From Lentzea aerocolonigenes (GTDB taxonomy: Bacteria; Actinomycetota; Actinomycetes; Mycobacteriales; Pseudonocardiaceae), in the NCBI RefSeq assembly GCF_000955955.1, contig NZ_JYJG01000114.1, positions 1 to 59,350 on the forward strand: DNA of 59,350 nucleotides, given 5' to 3'. Under the pieces are notes generated by a model. It was given only the letters and a program-made list of their open reading frames with translations. It did not search any database and was not told where the DNA came from. A program made the position numbers and the translations under genes. Positions 42,961-51,685 of the stretch are shown here, piece after piece (positions within the stretch are counted from its first letter, which is position 1; each line of letters starts with the position of its first letter).

Positions 42961-45900
42961 TCAGGTCAGTTTCGGCGCCGAGTTGTAGGCCTCCGCCCGC
43001 AGCCGCGCCGAACGAACCGTCCTCTGCGGACTGATCGTCACGGTCCTGGCTTCCCCCGGCAGCAACCAGAAGTAGTTGTCGCTGTACAGGGTCGGCAGCA
43101 CGCGATCCGTCCCGTTGCGCTCCCGCAGGGACAGCCGGACCATCGCGGCCACCGTCTTGCCGGTGTTGCGCACGATCGCGGTGTAACCGTCCTTCGTGGA
43201 CGTCATCGTGATCGCCAGCTGCGTGTACGCCAGCTGGTTCAGGGCGTGCATCGACGCTTCCGTCCGGTACCGCCAGTAGGTGTTCTCGGAGATCTGCTTG
43301 CCCTGGGCGTCGGTCAGCGTGAGGCGCAGCAGGTGGAACGCGGGCAGCGCGCTGTCGAACGGCACGGTGAACAGCGCGGGAGCGGAGAATGCGGCTACGT
43401 CGAGCTTCTGCTCCTGCGCCTGCCCGATCGTCTTGCCGTCCAGGCCGTGCAGCTGGGCCTTCACCGTCACGCCGGTCAGCGCGGAGGCCGTGTGATTGAC
43501 CGCGTTGACCTGCCAGTTGGTCGGGCTGGCCTGCACGTGGCGCTGCTCGCAGCCCTTGCGCGAGCCGTAGAAGCTGCCGTTGACCTCCATGTCGTAGTCG
43601 TAGGTCTGCCACACCGTGCTGTGCCACGCGGGGTGCGACATCCACAGCAGCACACCGGTGGCGTCGTTCCACAGCTTGGTGTTCCACGCCTCGAAGATCG
43701 CGCGCATGTTCTCGTAGTTCACGAACTGCGCCTTGCGGCAGAACTCCTCCAGGCTGCTCGACGGCGCGAGCCGGGCGTCGATCGCGCCCTTGTAGCCGTT
43801 CGGCTGCTGGTTGCTGTTCTCCGACCAGTCGTGCATGTACCAGGCGTCGCCGATGGGCCAGCCCGCGTTGCCCTGACCGACGAGGTTGCGCATCGACTCC
43901 ACGACGGACACTGTCGGCAGGCCGGTCTCGCTCCAGAACCCGAACTTCCCGCCGGTGGCCTCACCGGTGAAGTACTGCTTCGGGTCGATCCAGCGGTAGT
44001 TGCCGTCGCCGGTGATCACGCCGCTCGCCGAGTTCGGCTGGTACAGCAGGTCCGTGTTGGTGCTGACGATCTCCTTCAGCACGCTGTCCACTGAGGACGG
44101 CGGGCTGCCCTCGTTGCAGCCGAACCACACCGCGCAGCAGGCGTGCGAGCGGTAGCGCAGGACGGTGTCCTTGGCCTGCTCGAAGAACTTGTCGTGGTTC
44201 GCGGGGTCGGCGGACCAGCCGAGCCAGAACTCGTTCCACAGCAGGATGCCGTACTTGTCGCAGGCGTCGAAGAGCTCCTCGCGGTAGGACGAGCCGACCC
44301 AGTTGCGGATCAGGGTGAAGTTCATGTCCTTGTGCAGCGCGACGGCGGCGTCCGCGCGGGAGGCGGGCATGCGGCGCAGCAGCTCGTCCCAGCCCCAGCT
44401 GCCACCGCGGGCGAAGATCTTCACGCCGTTGACGATGATGATCAGCGGTTTGGGGGAGTTGTCCTTGTTCGCGACGTCGGTCCAGGTCTGGCCGTCCTGC
44501 GAGACCTGGATCTTGAACGTCGCCGCGTACGCCGTCTCCCAGCGCAGCTTCACGCGGTCGAACGAGACAGCGGAGCCGAGGTCGACCTGCACGTACTCGT
44601 TGTCGTTGTAGTTCGAGGTCCACCGGGACTTCGGGTCGCCGTCGGTCACGGCGCCGGGCGAGGTCCAGTCCGCACTCGACGAAGCCTCCGCGTTCTTGCC
44701 GCGCGCGAGGTCGGTGTCCGGGTTCTTGCTGTCCACAACGGACAGCGTGAAGACGGAGAAACCCCAGCTGGTGGCACGCCGGCCGCCCTGCATCCGGACG
44801 TAGCGGGCCTGCTGGGCGGGGAAGTCGACGGTTTGGTCGGCGGCGCCGTCGACGATGGTGATCGGCAGCTCGTACTGGTAGGTGATCTGCCGGATGCCGA
44901 ACTTCAGCTTCTTCTTGTCGCTGACCGCGCTGCCCTTCGCGACGGTGAGCGTCAGGTCGTGCAGGGTGGGGTCGCCGTATCCGTTGGGCCACCACAGCTT
45001 CGGGTTCCTGATCCGCAGCTGGGAGTGCGTGGACGGGGCGAACCTGACCGAGGACTCGGAGTTCGCGGGCACGGTGACGGTGCTGCTGACCAAGATGGCG
45101 TCGAACTCGGCGGTGACGGTGACGTTCTGCGCGGTGGCCTCGACGTTGCGGACCGGCACGGTGAACGTGACCTCAGCGGTCGAGGAGTCCGGCAGCACGG
45201 TGTCGATGCGCGGGTCGCCGATCACCACGGCACCGGTCGAGCGCAGCCGGACGTGGTTCCAGATGCCGGAGGCGCGGTCGCGGACGGCGGGCATCCAGTC
45301 CCAGCCGGACACCGCGAGGTACGTCGGCGAGTTCTTGAACATCGTGCTGTTCGCGCCGACCCACGCCTCACCGCGCGGCCCCTTGTCGCCGGGGCTGCCG
45401 GGGAACGGCATCGGCGCGATCCGCACGGCCAGGTTCTGGTCGCCGCTCTTGTACAAGGTCGTGGTGACGTCCAGCGCGGCCCGGCCGAACGGGTTGCTCA
45501 TCGCGCCGGCTTTGGTGCCGTTGAGCCAGATCTCGGCCTCGTGGTTGATGCCGTCGAACTCGAGCCAGATGTGCCGGCCCGCGCTGACGTCGAGCCCGCG
45601 CGGCAAGCTGAACGTGCGCCGGTACCACCACACGTGCCGGGACAGCGCCTCCGGGATCTTCAGGTTGTTCATGCCGTACACCGGGTCCGGCAGGTGCTTC
45701 TGCTCGACGAGCGACGCGAGGACCGTGCCGGGGACGGTCGCGGGCACCCAGCCGCGGGTGTCGACGTCCGGGGCGGAGAGCGCGGCGCCGTCCTTGGCGG
45801 GTGCGAAGTCCTGCATGGTCAGGACCCAGCCGGACTCGAGCGGCACCGACCCGTCCTGAGCCACGGTCAGCGCCGGGTTCTCCCGGTTCTGCACCGGCCA

Positions 45901-46548
45901 GTTGGTCCAGCCCTGCACCGCGGGCCGGTTGTCCCTGCTCGTGCCGAACACCTGGAAGCCGTTGAGTCCCAACGGGTTCGACGTCGAGCGGCGGGACGCG
46001 GTGAACCGGACCCAGCGCGCCCGGACTGCCGGTGTGAGCGGGATGGTGACGACGGAGCCGGTGCCGGACTCGGTGCCGTAGACCGTCCGCCAGGTACGGC
46101 CGTCGTCCGACACGTCGAGGTCGAACACGACCGCGTAGCTGGAGAGGATCTCGGTGCCGATGGTGTCGGCGCGGGATCCGTTGGCGTCGAACGCGGGGTC
46201 GCCCGGCTTGGCCTCGAACGTGAGCACGACCGAGCTGATGTCGCAGCGCCCCTGCAGGTCCACGATCATCCACTGGCCGTCGCCCTGCGCCGCGCGCCAG
46301 CCGGAACCCTGCACGCCGACCTGTGCCAGACCGTCCACGGCGAACTCCGCAGGGGTGGCCGCGTAGTCGGTGGAGGAGACCGAGACGGGGCGGAACAACG
46401 CCAGGTCCGCTGTCTGTGGTGCTGTCGGCTCCGGCGCGGCGGACGCGGTGGCGGGCACCAGCGCGCCCAGCCCGAAGCCCGCGAGCAGCCCGCCGCCCAT
46501 GGTCAGCGCCTGCCGTCTCGAGACGCCGTCGCCGAAGTCCTGCGTCAT
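42961..46548 (-). CDS. Tat-exported GH2 glycoside hydrolase with two discoidin domains
   Basis: 1195 residues from the ATG at 46548 (GGAG upstream). The Tat signal has SRRQALTMGGGLLAGFGLG. An F5/8 type C (discoidin) domain lies at about residues 45-205. The GH2 sugar-binding domain has HIWLEFDGINHEAEIWLNGT, followed by Ig-like domains. A second discoidin-like domain at about 605-700 (DLARGKNAEASSSADWTSPG) is inserted just before the catalytic barrel (VNGVKIFARGGSWGWDELL). Putative acid/base Glu is in AVWFGCNEG near 812 and nucleophile Glu in FGFWSETGLPTV near 872. The closest types are exo-beta-D-glucosaminidase and endo-beta-mannosidase-like GH2 enzymes. It probably degrades chitosan-like or glycan polymers outside the cell. 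Confidence 0.9.
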   Translation of the reverse strand: MTQDFGDGVSRRQALTMGGGLLAGFGLGALVPATASAAPEPTAPQTADLALFRPVSVSSTDYAATPAEFAVDGLAQVGVQGSGWRAAQGDGQWMIVDLQGRCDISSVVLTFEAKPGDPAFDANGSRADTIGTEILSSYAVVFDLDVSDDGRTWRTVYGTESGTGSVVTIPLTPAVRARWVRFTASRRSTSNPLGLNGFQVFGTSRDNRPAVQGWTNWPVQNRENPALTVAQDGSVPLESGWVLTMQDFAPAKDGAALSAPDVDTRGWVPATVPGTVLASLVEQKHLPDPVYGMNNLKIPEALSRHVWWYRRTFSLPRGLDVSAGRHIWLEFDGINHEAEIWLNGTKAGAMSNPFGRAALDVTTTLYKSGDQNLAVRIAPMPFPGSPGDKGPRGEAWVGANSTMFKNSPTYLAVSGWDWMPAVRDRASGIWNHVRLRSTGAVVIGDPRIDTVLPDSSTAEVTFTVPVRNVEATAQNVTVTAEFDAILVSSTVTVPANSESSVRFAPSTHSQLRIRNPKLWWPNGYGDPTLHDLTLTVAKGSAVSDKKKLKFGIRQITYQYELPITIVDGAADQTVDFPAQQARYVRMQGGRRATSWGFSVFTLSVVDSKNPDTDLARGKNAEASSSADWTSPGAVTDGDPKSRWTSNYNDNEYVQVDLGSAVSFDRVKLRWETAYAATFKIQVSQDGQTWTDVANKDNSPKPLIIIVNGVKIFARGGSWGWDELLRRMPASRADAAVALHKDMNFTLIRNWVGSSYREELFDACDKYGILLWNEFWLGWSADPANHDKFFEQAKDTVLRYRSHACCAVWFGCNEGSPPSSVDSVLKEIVSTNTDLLYQPNSASGVITGDGNYRWIDPKQYFTGEATGGKFGFWSETGLPTVSVVESMRNLVGQGNAGWPIGDAWYMHDWSENSNQQPNGYKGAIDARLAPSSSLEEFCRKAQFVNYENMRAIFEAWNTKLWNDATGVLLWMSHPAWHSTVWQTYDYDMEVNGSFYGSRKGCEQRHVQASPTNWQVNAVNHTASALTGVTVKAQLHGLDGKTIGQAQEQKLDVAAFSAPALFTVPFDSALPAFHLLRLTLTDAQGKQISENTYWRYRTEASMHALNQLAYTQLAITMTSTKDGYTAIVRNTGKTVAAMVRLSLRERNGTDRVLPTLYSDNYFWLLPGEARTVTISPQRTVRSARLRAEAYNSAPKLT

Positions 46549-46646
46549 TGCGAGCTCCGATCCTGTTCCTGACAACGTTGCCAGGAAGCTTCGGCGGCGT
46601 TACTTGCGCCGTCAATACGACAAGCGAGACAGGATTTCTGAGCCAA

Positions 46647-46658
46647 GACATCGATGTC
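46647..46658. promoter_or_regulatory. Palindrome upstream of the GH2 gene
   Basis: GACATCGATGTC is a perfect 12-bp palindrome about 100 bases upstream of the glycosidase start and next to the LuxR-type gene. Role as an operator is inferred from position only. Confidence 0.35.
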
Positions 46659-46714
46659 ATCAATGTCCTGCTCGTGCGGGAATTCCGGTCTGTGGACCGG
46701 GAAAGTGCGGACCC

Positions 46715-47616
46715 TTACAACCAGCCCTGGCGCGAGGCCTGCACGCCCAGCTGGAACCGGGTCTGCGCGCCGAGCGTCTCCTGCAGCCTGCTGATCCGCC
46801 GAGCGATCGTGCGTTCGCTGACCCCGAACTCGCGCGCGATCGCCTCGTCGGTCAGTCCTGCCAACAAATACGTGAGCAGCTGCTTGTTCTCCTGTTGCGG
46901 TGCGCTGTCCACCTTCGTACTCGCGGTGACCGGCACCGCCATCCGCCAGAACGCGTCGAAGAACCCGGCCAGTCCACTGAGGAACGGCGAGTCGTGCACG
47001 ACGACCGCGGCGATGTTCGGCTTGCCCGCCACCGGAGCCCGCGCGGCGACGAGTGCCCAGCGATCGTCCACGATGGTCACGTTCATCGGCACGTGCGGGA
47101 ACACCCTGGCCTCTTCGCCCGCCACCACGCACTGCTGCACCATCTCGAGCGCATGCGTGTCGTGCAGTACGTGCGCGCCGTAGATGACCTGGTACGACAC
47201 GCCGCGGGCGAGCGCCTCGAAGAACCCCTCGACGATCTTGTGACCCTCGGTGGAGAGGTTGCCGAGCGTCATCGCCCTGACCCGTTCGCGGGCGTCGGCC
47301 TGGACGCTGTCGAGCACCGCGCGTCCGGCCTCGTGGGACGGCAGCAGCTCGAAGTCCGTGCGCCGTTCGAGACCGCGGGTCCACAAGCGCGACAACATCT
47401 CCCGAGCGCCTCCATCGCGAGCCGCGGCGGCGTCGGGATGACGGTGTCGCCGGTCAGCTCGACCAGGCCCATCGCGGACAGTTCGGCCAGCGGCGCGGAC
47501 AAGTCGGTCTTGAGCCGTGCGGTGAGGTCGGCGAGCGACGACGCACCTACCTCGACCAGGTCGAGATAGGTGCGTTCCGCCGCCTCGGAGAGTCCGAGGG
47601 CCTGCAACGGCTGCAC
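46715..47616 (-). pseudogene. TrmB/LuxR-type transcriptional regulator with a frameshift
   Basis: From the GTG at 47616 one frame gives LQALGLSEAAERTYLDLVEV and PPRLAMEAL, a TrmB-like sensor start. Near 47400 the frame changes, and the protein continues as EMLSRLWTRGLERRTDFELL to the C-terminal LuxR helix-turn-helix (LLAGLTDEAIAREFGVSERT, then IARRISRLQETLGAQTRFQL). A single inserted or lost base would restore a regulator of about 300 residues. This architecture is common in actinobacteria. It is next to, and on the same strand as, the GH2 gene, which it probably controlled. Real mutation and sequence error are both possible, because an adapter-like sequence lies 80 bases away. Confidence 0.8.
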
Positions 47617-47665
47617 AGCTGCCGTTGTACCACCGCAACCGTCTTGAGAGGACGGCTGCAGCACG

Positions 47666-48737
47666 TCAGGCGTCCGGTGCGACCAGGATCGGGAGCTGCT
47701 CTTATACACATCACGTGACCCTGCTTCTGAGAGAAGAAGGAGAAACCGTAGCCCCACTCTGCGGAGTGCAGCCGCTGGTTGGGCGTGCCGTGGTGGCTGT
47801 CGCCCGCGAACCCGCAGTCGCCGAGCTGCCCGAACACCTGCACGAACTGCTGGACGCGCTTCCACTGCATGGTCGCGCCGCGTGCGTGCGTCAGGTAGTA
47901 CGCGGCATACGCGTCAGCCATCAGCTCCGTGCGCCGGCTCGCCTCGGGACCGGTGAGGTCCGAGTCGAACAGGTCGCGCTGGTACTGCACGTGGTGGCCG
48001 TACTCGTGCGCGAGGATCGCCTGCGGGGCGACGTCGCCGAGCCCGACCGCCTGCATGCCCGCGAGCACGCCGTCACCCATGACGATCTCCGGCGGCACCG
48101 TGCCCACGCCGGGGACCTCCAGCCCGTTGATGGCGAAGGCGTTGAACGTGAAGCCGGGGTGGCGGCCGTGCTGGAACTTGTCGGTGTCCATGAGCGTCGC
48201 CATCTGGTCGGCGAGGCTCGCCGACACGGGCTCCGGGAAGCCCCAGCCGACCGTGAAGACCCTGGTCAGCTTCGCCCGGTCGGTCAGCATCGTGCTGCGC
48301 AGCGGCAGCAGGCGGATCTTGCCCGGGTCGATGTCCCAGAACCTGCCGAGGTCGCGGAACGTGTGGGTGACCTGGGTGGTGAACGGCCCGAAGCCGCTGC
48401 CCGCGTCGTCCGGGAACAACACCGTGTCGAGCAGCACGAGCTGCTGCGCGAGGTTGGCGAGGTTGTGGTCCGTGGCGGTCCAACCGGCTTTGCTCGCGGT
48501 GAGCCAGTCCCGGATCGGGGTCGAGGTCGAGCACACGTAGGCGCTCGGGTCGATGACCTCGATGTCGAGACCCGCCTGCAACCGGCTCGCGTGCGCGACC
48601 GCTTCGGCGGGCAGGTTCAGCAGAGTGTCGGGGGCCGTCTGCGCCCAGGCCGGAGGGGGCATCAGGCCGACGGTCCCAAGAGTTGTCACAGCAGCCGTCA
48701 CGGCCACCGCCAGGCGGGAGGCGATGGTGTTTCTCAT
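47666..48737 (-). pseudogene. Secreted zinc metallopeptidase interrupted by Tn5-end-like sequence
   Basis: The frame from the ATG at 48737 (GAGGAGA upstream) has a signal peptide (RLAVAVTAAVTTLGTVGLMP), the zinc motif AILAHEYGHHVQYQRDLFDS near residue 235 and ELMADAYAAYYLTHARG supplying the third ligand. It is normal as far as FFSQKQGHV at about 47714. The sequence 47696-47712 is then nearly the Tn5 mosaic end. Beyond it another frame reads QLPILVAPDA and a stop at 47666-47668, which looks like the true C-terminus of the same protein. Some ten or more codons appear to be replaced. It is probably an intact gene in the organism, damaged in this sequence. Confidence 0.7.
47696..47712. other. Tn5 mosaic-end / transposase-adapter-like sequence
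   Basis: CTGCTCTTATACACATC differs from the first 18 bases of the Tn5 mosaic end CTGTCTCTTATACACATCT only by a missing T. It is an AT-rich island in GC-rich coding sequence and disrupts the metallopeptidase frame. This is the sequence used in Tn5-based library adapters, so a leftover adapter at a contig join is the simplest explanation. No transposase gene or second end is seen. Confidence 0.75.
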
Positions 48738-48848
48738 GGTTCTCCTCGGTGCCGTGGGGGAGCGGGTGCCCAGTATCAGCACCCGCGGCCTGCGGAAACG
48801 AGGCTCTGCGCTGGCAGAAAGTGGCATGACGAGAAGATGACAGCGAGG

Positions 48849-49187
48849 CTACTTCGGGCCAGGCGTGTCGACGATCAGCGTGGCGATCGCCGGTGGCGGC
48901 GCGGCGAGACCGGGGCCGCCCGCGTCGACCCAGTCGGCCACCCCGTGCACGGCGGCGTCGTCGAGGATGGACCCCACCCACACGGGTTTGGCACCGGCGG
49001 CCCGCGCGGACGGGCTCGGCTGCACGACGACCACGTTCGACACCTCGCACGCGTCCAGGCAGTCGGCGACCTTCACCGCGGTGAGCCGGGAACGCAGCAG
49101 GTCCAGTTGGCGGTCGTGGTCGACCTCGGGATGCTTGCGCTCGGTGCCGCAGCAACATCCCCGGCAGACCGTGATCCGTGCACTCAT
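48849..49187 (-). CDS. (2Fe-2S) thioredoxin-like ferredoxin
   Basis: 112 residues from the ATG at 49187; a GTG at 49205 would add 6 residues. ITVCRGCCCGTERKHPE and VADCLDACEVSNVVVVQPS supply the cysteines of the thioredoxin-fold [2Fe-2S] ferredoxin family. It is a small electron carrier or cobalt/metal-linked protein; its partner is unknown. It is divergent from the PfpI gene at 49268. Confidence 0.78.
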   Translation of the reverse strand: MSARITVCRGCCCGTERKHPEVDHDRQLDLLRSRLTAVKVADCLDACEVSNVVVVQPSPSARAAGAKPVWVGSILDDAAVHGVADWVDAGGPGLAAPPPAIATLIVDTPGPK

Positions 49188-49267
49188 GATCGTTGTTGTA
49201 CTCACTCGGGCCCGGGATCGGGCGGGAACGTGCCGCGGTTCTCACCGGATGAAGGAGGATCGCCGTC

Positions 49268-49996
49268 GTGCGCATTTTGATGCCGTTGCCGGACCACGAC
49301 TTCGACGTGACCGAGGTCGCGGTGCCCTGGCGGGTGCTGACCGACGCCGGCCACGAGGTCGTCTTCGCCACCGAACACGGCGGGCAGCGGCCGCGGGCCG
49401 ACCCGTTGCTGCTGTCCGGTGTCCTCTTCGGACAGCTGGGCGCGGAGCCCGAGCCCAAGGCCTTCTACGACTTGCTGACCGAAGCCCCGGAGTACCGCGC
49501 ACCGATCGCGTGGAGCGCCATCGAGCCGTCGTCGTACGACGGAATGGTTCTGCCCGGCGGCCACGCTCCCGGGATGCGCCAGTACCTCGGTTCGGCGGTC
49601 CTGCAGACCAAGGTCGCGTCGTTCTGGGCTCTGGAACGGCCGGTCGGCACGATCTGCCACGGCGTGCTGGTGCTGGCGCGCGCGACGGACCCCGTCACCG
49701 GCCGCAGTCCGCTGGCCGGCCGCCGCACGACCTGCCTGCCGAAGTACATGGAGCGCTCCGCCTACTACCTCACCGCCTGGCGCCGCGGTCGTTACTACCG
49801 CACCTACCCGGCCTACGTGCAGGACGAGGTGGTGGCGGCCGGCGCGACGTTCGAACGCGGCCCGACCGAGCTCTCCCGCCGCGGCACGGCGACCGACGAC
49901 GGGCCCGCGTTCGTGGTGCGGGACGGCAACTACGTGTCCGCGCGGTGGCCGGGCGACGCCTACCTGTTCGCCAGGACGTTCGCCGGCCTGCTCTAG
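49268..49996 (+). CDS. DJ-1/PfpI-family protein
   Basis: 242 residues from a GTG with AAGGAGG upstream. MRILMPLPDHDFDVTEVAVP, YDGMVLPGGHAPGMRQYLGS and the nucleophile elbow RPVGTICHGVLVLARATD place it in the class I glutamine-amidotransferase-like DJ-1/PfpI family, with Cys in TICHG. Members are glyoxalases, chaperones, hydratases or proteases; the reaction here is open. The gene ends 15 bases before the long inverted-repeat element. Confidence 0.87.
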   Translation: MRILMPLPDHDFDVTEVAVPWRVLTDAGHEVVFATEHGGQRPRADPLLLSGVLFGQLGAEPEPKAFYDLLTEAPEYRAPIAWSAIEPSSYDGMVLPGGHAPGMRQYLGSAVLQTKVASFWALERPVGTICHGVLVLARATDPVTGRSPLAGRRTTCLPKYMERSAYYLTAWRRGRYYRTYPAYVQDEVVAAGATFERGPTELSRRGTATDDGPAFVVRDGNYVSARWPGDAYLFARTFAGLL

Positions 49997-50011
49997 AAGG
50001 TCTGGTGGCCA

Positions 50012-50162
50012 TGGCGTCTGCAAGTACCACCAACCCAAGATCATCCAGCGCTTTCCTACTACCAACCGGCCCGGCCGCTGCGCCGCGCGACGGCGGGTTC
50101 CGGGGCTGTTGGTAGTAGTTAGAGGCGATTTGATCAAGGGTTGGTGGTACTTGCAGACGCCA
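50012..50162. repeat. 151-bp element with 25-bp perfect terminal inverted repeats
   Basis: 50012-50036 and 50138-50162 are exact reverse complements (25 bp; outer end TGGCGTCTGCAAGTACC). With the same spacing in both arms a GATCA block and a perfect 11-bp block follow, CTACTACCAAC at 50056-50066 and GTTGGTAGTAG at 50108-50118. They are separated by a 12-by-12 base unmatched segment. A GC-rich loop of 41 bases joins the arms. The element fills the gap between two convergent genes. No target-site duplication and no transposase are seen. It may be a MITE-like insertion, a structured RNA or a bidirectional terminator. Confidence 0.85.
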
Positions 50163-50182
50163 ACAGAGCCACCGCCTTGGAA

Positions 50183-50506
50183 TCAGCCGACCTCGTCGAT
50201 GTAGGAGGTGCCGGCCGCGGCGTGCGGGCCGTAGCGCTCCCACTCCTCGCGCAGCCTGAGCCGTCCCTCGGCCGTGAACTCCGGCGTGTTCACGGTGTGC
50301 CCGCAGATCACGTCGCCGTTCTCGAGCACCATCGTGTATCCCATGTGGAGGGTGCCGTCGGGCGCGCGCGTGCCCGCGATCGAGCCGCGGCGGACCTTGC
50401 CACCGGCGAAGTCGGCCCACACGAGGTCGCCGTCCTGGTGGTACTCGGCGACGGTGTGCGGGTCGCTGTCGGGCTTGCGGAAGCGGCGGCCGTTGTAGTC
50501 GATCAC
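50183..50506 (-). CDS. Small beta-rich protein of unknown function
   Basis: 107 residues from a GTG that overlaps the cupin stop in a GTGA. IDYNGRRFRKPDSDPHTVAE, YHQDGDLVWADFAGGKVRRG and GYTMVLENGDVICGHTVNT indicate a small antiparallel barrel. Homologs are often automatically labelled N-acetylglutamate synthase without evidence, and I would not use that name. It is co-translated with the cupin next to the N-hydroxylase cluster, so a role in that pathway or in binding its product is possible. Confidence 0.6.
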   Translation of the reverse strand: MIDYNGRRFRKPDSDPHTVAEYHQDGDLVWADFAGGKVRRGSIAGTRAPDGTLHMGYTMVLENGDVICGHTVNTPEFTAEGRLRLREEWERYGPHAAAGTSYIDEVG

Positions 50507-50880
50507 GCCGGGCGCTCCTCGGCCAGGTACTCGCCGGCCATGATCCCGTCCCACCAGATCGCGTAGTAGGAGAAGTCCTCCTCGTGCGGGTTCTGGATGT
50601 GGTGGTCGACGCTGCCCGGCATCAACGCCAGGTCGCCCGCCTCCAGCACGTGGGTGTCCCCGCCCACGACGACCTCGGCCCGGCCGGACATCGCGATGAA
50701 CAGCTCCTGCTCGCGATGCTGGTGCCGGTCGGTGACGTCGCCGGGGCGCAGCACGCACCAGGCGCCGCGGAACGGCGTGGCCAGGCCCGGCCACGGGTGC
50801 AGCAGCTTGAGGTCGAGCCCGTGCTCGCGTTGGAGGTTCTCGGGCTCGCTCCGGCGAAAGTCCACTTTGTCCGTCGGCAT
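50503..50880 (-). CDS. Stand-alone cupin, candidate partner of the MetRS-like enzyme
   Basis: 125 residues from the ATG at 50880 (GGAG upstream). Both cupin motifs are complete. H53-x-H55-x3-E59 lies in DRHQHREQELFIAMSGRAEV, and the second motif is AGDLALMPGSVDHHIQN with His 93/94, so a bound metal is expected. In the known hydrazine synthetases (Spb40 of s56-p1, Tri28 of triacsin) a cupin is fused to a MetRS-like domain and rearranges the aminoacyl ester to the N-N bond. Here the MetRS-like protein at 53370 has no cupin, and this gene lies 2.5 kb away on the other strand. Functional pairing is inference. Confidence 0.78.
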   Translation of the reverse strand: MPTDKVDFRRSEPENLQREHGLDLKLLHPWPGLATPFRGAWCVLRPGDVTDRHQHREQELFIAMSGRAEVVVGGDTHVLEAGDLALMPGSVDHHIQNPHEEDFSYYAIWWDGIMAGEYLAEERPA

Positions 50881-50971
50881 CCCAACTCCGATCGACGTTC
50901 GGCGACGAGGCGGAGCGTAGGTTCGCGGGCTTCCCTTCCGACAGGGGAGGCTTTCCCTCACCTGCCAGGAA

Positions 50972-51685
50972 CTACCGCCCCAGGCCGGCGTCGCGGGCCA
51001 TGACGATCGCCTGCGCGCGGTCCGCCACGCCGAGCTTCGCGAAGATCGCGGACACCCGGTTGCTGATGGTCTTCGACGCGAGCGCGAACTCGCGCGCGAT
51101 GGCCACGTTGGACCGGCCGGCGGCGATCCTGTCGAGCACCTCCCGCTCCTTGGCGGTGAGCTGCGGGAACGGGTAGGGCGAGTGGTCGTTCGCCGGGTGC
51201 ATGAGTGCGCCGAAACGGGAGGCGATGGTTTTGCCGATGAGGAACTCGCCGGCTGCCACCGCCTGGATGCCGCGCACGATCTGGTCCGGGTCGGCGTTCT
51301 TCAACAAATAGCCCCGTGCGCCTGCGCGAATGGCGGCCATCACGGTCACATCGCAATCGCGGGCGCTGAAGACCAGAATGCCCGTTTCGGGGCATGCGCG
51401 CGCTATTTGTTCTACTAATAGGCAGTTTCCCGAACCGATGGTGTCGACGTCGACCACCAGCACGTCGGGTCGGCAGCGCATTGTCTCCGCCACGACCTCG
51501 GAAGAAGTAGAAGCTTCACCTATCACGGTGAGCCCGCCTGCGCGTTCGAGCACGGAACGCACTCCGTGCCTGATGGCGGGCTGCGTGTCGGCGAGCACCA
51601 CGGTGACTGCCGCAGGTCTGTGCAGTACCGCGATGTCGACGCCGCGGCGTAGGTGCGGTAGTGCCGAGTGTTCCACCTGAGTCAT
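50972..51685 (-). CDS. NarL/LuxR-type response regulator with a TTA codon
   Basis: 237 residues (GGGGGAAG ribosome site). The receiver domain (about 27-145) has VVLADTQPAIRHGV, where one of the usual two acidic pocket residues is Ala. The phosphoacceptor Asp is in PDVLVVDVDT and the Lys in GYLLKNADPDQ. The LuxR helix-turn-helix at about 170-230 reads LTAKEREVLDRIAAGRSNVA and then KTISNRVSAIFAKLGV. A Leu codon at 51416-51418 is TTA, rare in this genome and in actinomycetes often a sign of bldA-dependent control. No histidine kinase is adjacent. It is divergent from the N-hydroxylase operon and is its likely regulator. Confidence 0.88.
   Translation of the reverse strand: MTQVEHSALPHLRRGVDIAVLHRPAAVTVVLADTQPAIRHGVRSVLERAGGLTVIGEASTSSEVVAETMRCRPDVLVVDVDTIGSGNCLLVEQIARACPETGILVFSARDCDVTVMAAIRAGARGYLLKNADPDQIVRGIQAVAAGEFLIGKTIASRFGALMHPANDHSPYPFPQLTAKEREVLDRIAAGRSNVAIAREFALASKTISNRVSAIFAKLGVADRAQAIVMARDAGLGR

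Noticed and set aside
47696..47712. A genuine transposon end
   Set aside because: No second end, transposase, or target duplication is seen, and the match to the artificial library adapter sequence is simpler.
50012..50162. Integron attC site
   Set aside because: The arms end in AAC and GTT, but the 7-base core sites do not fit RYYYAAC/GTTRRRY, and no integrase or cassette array is present.
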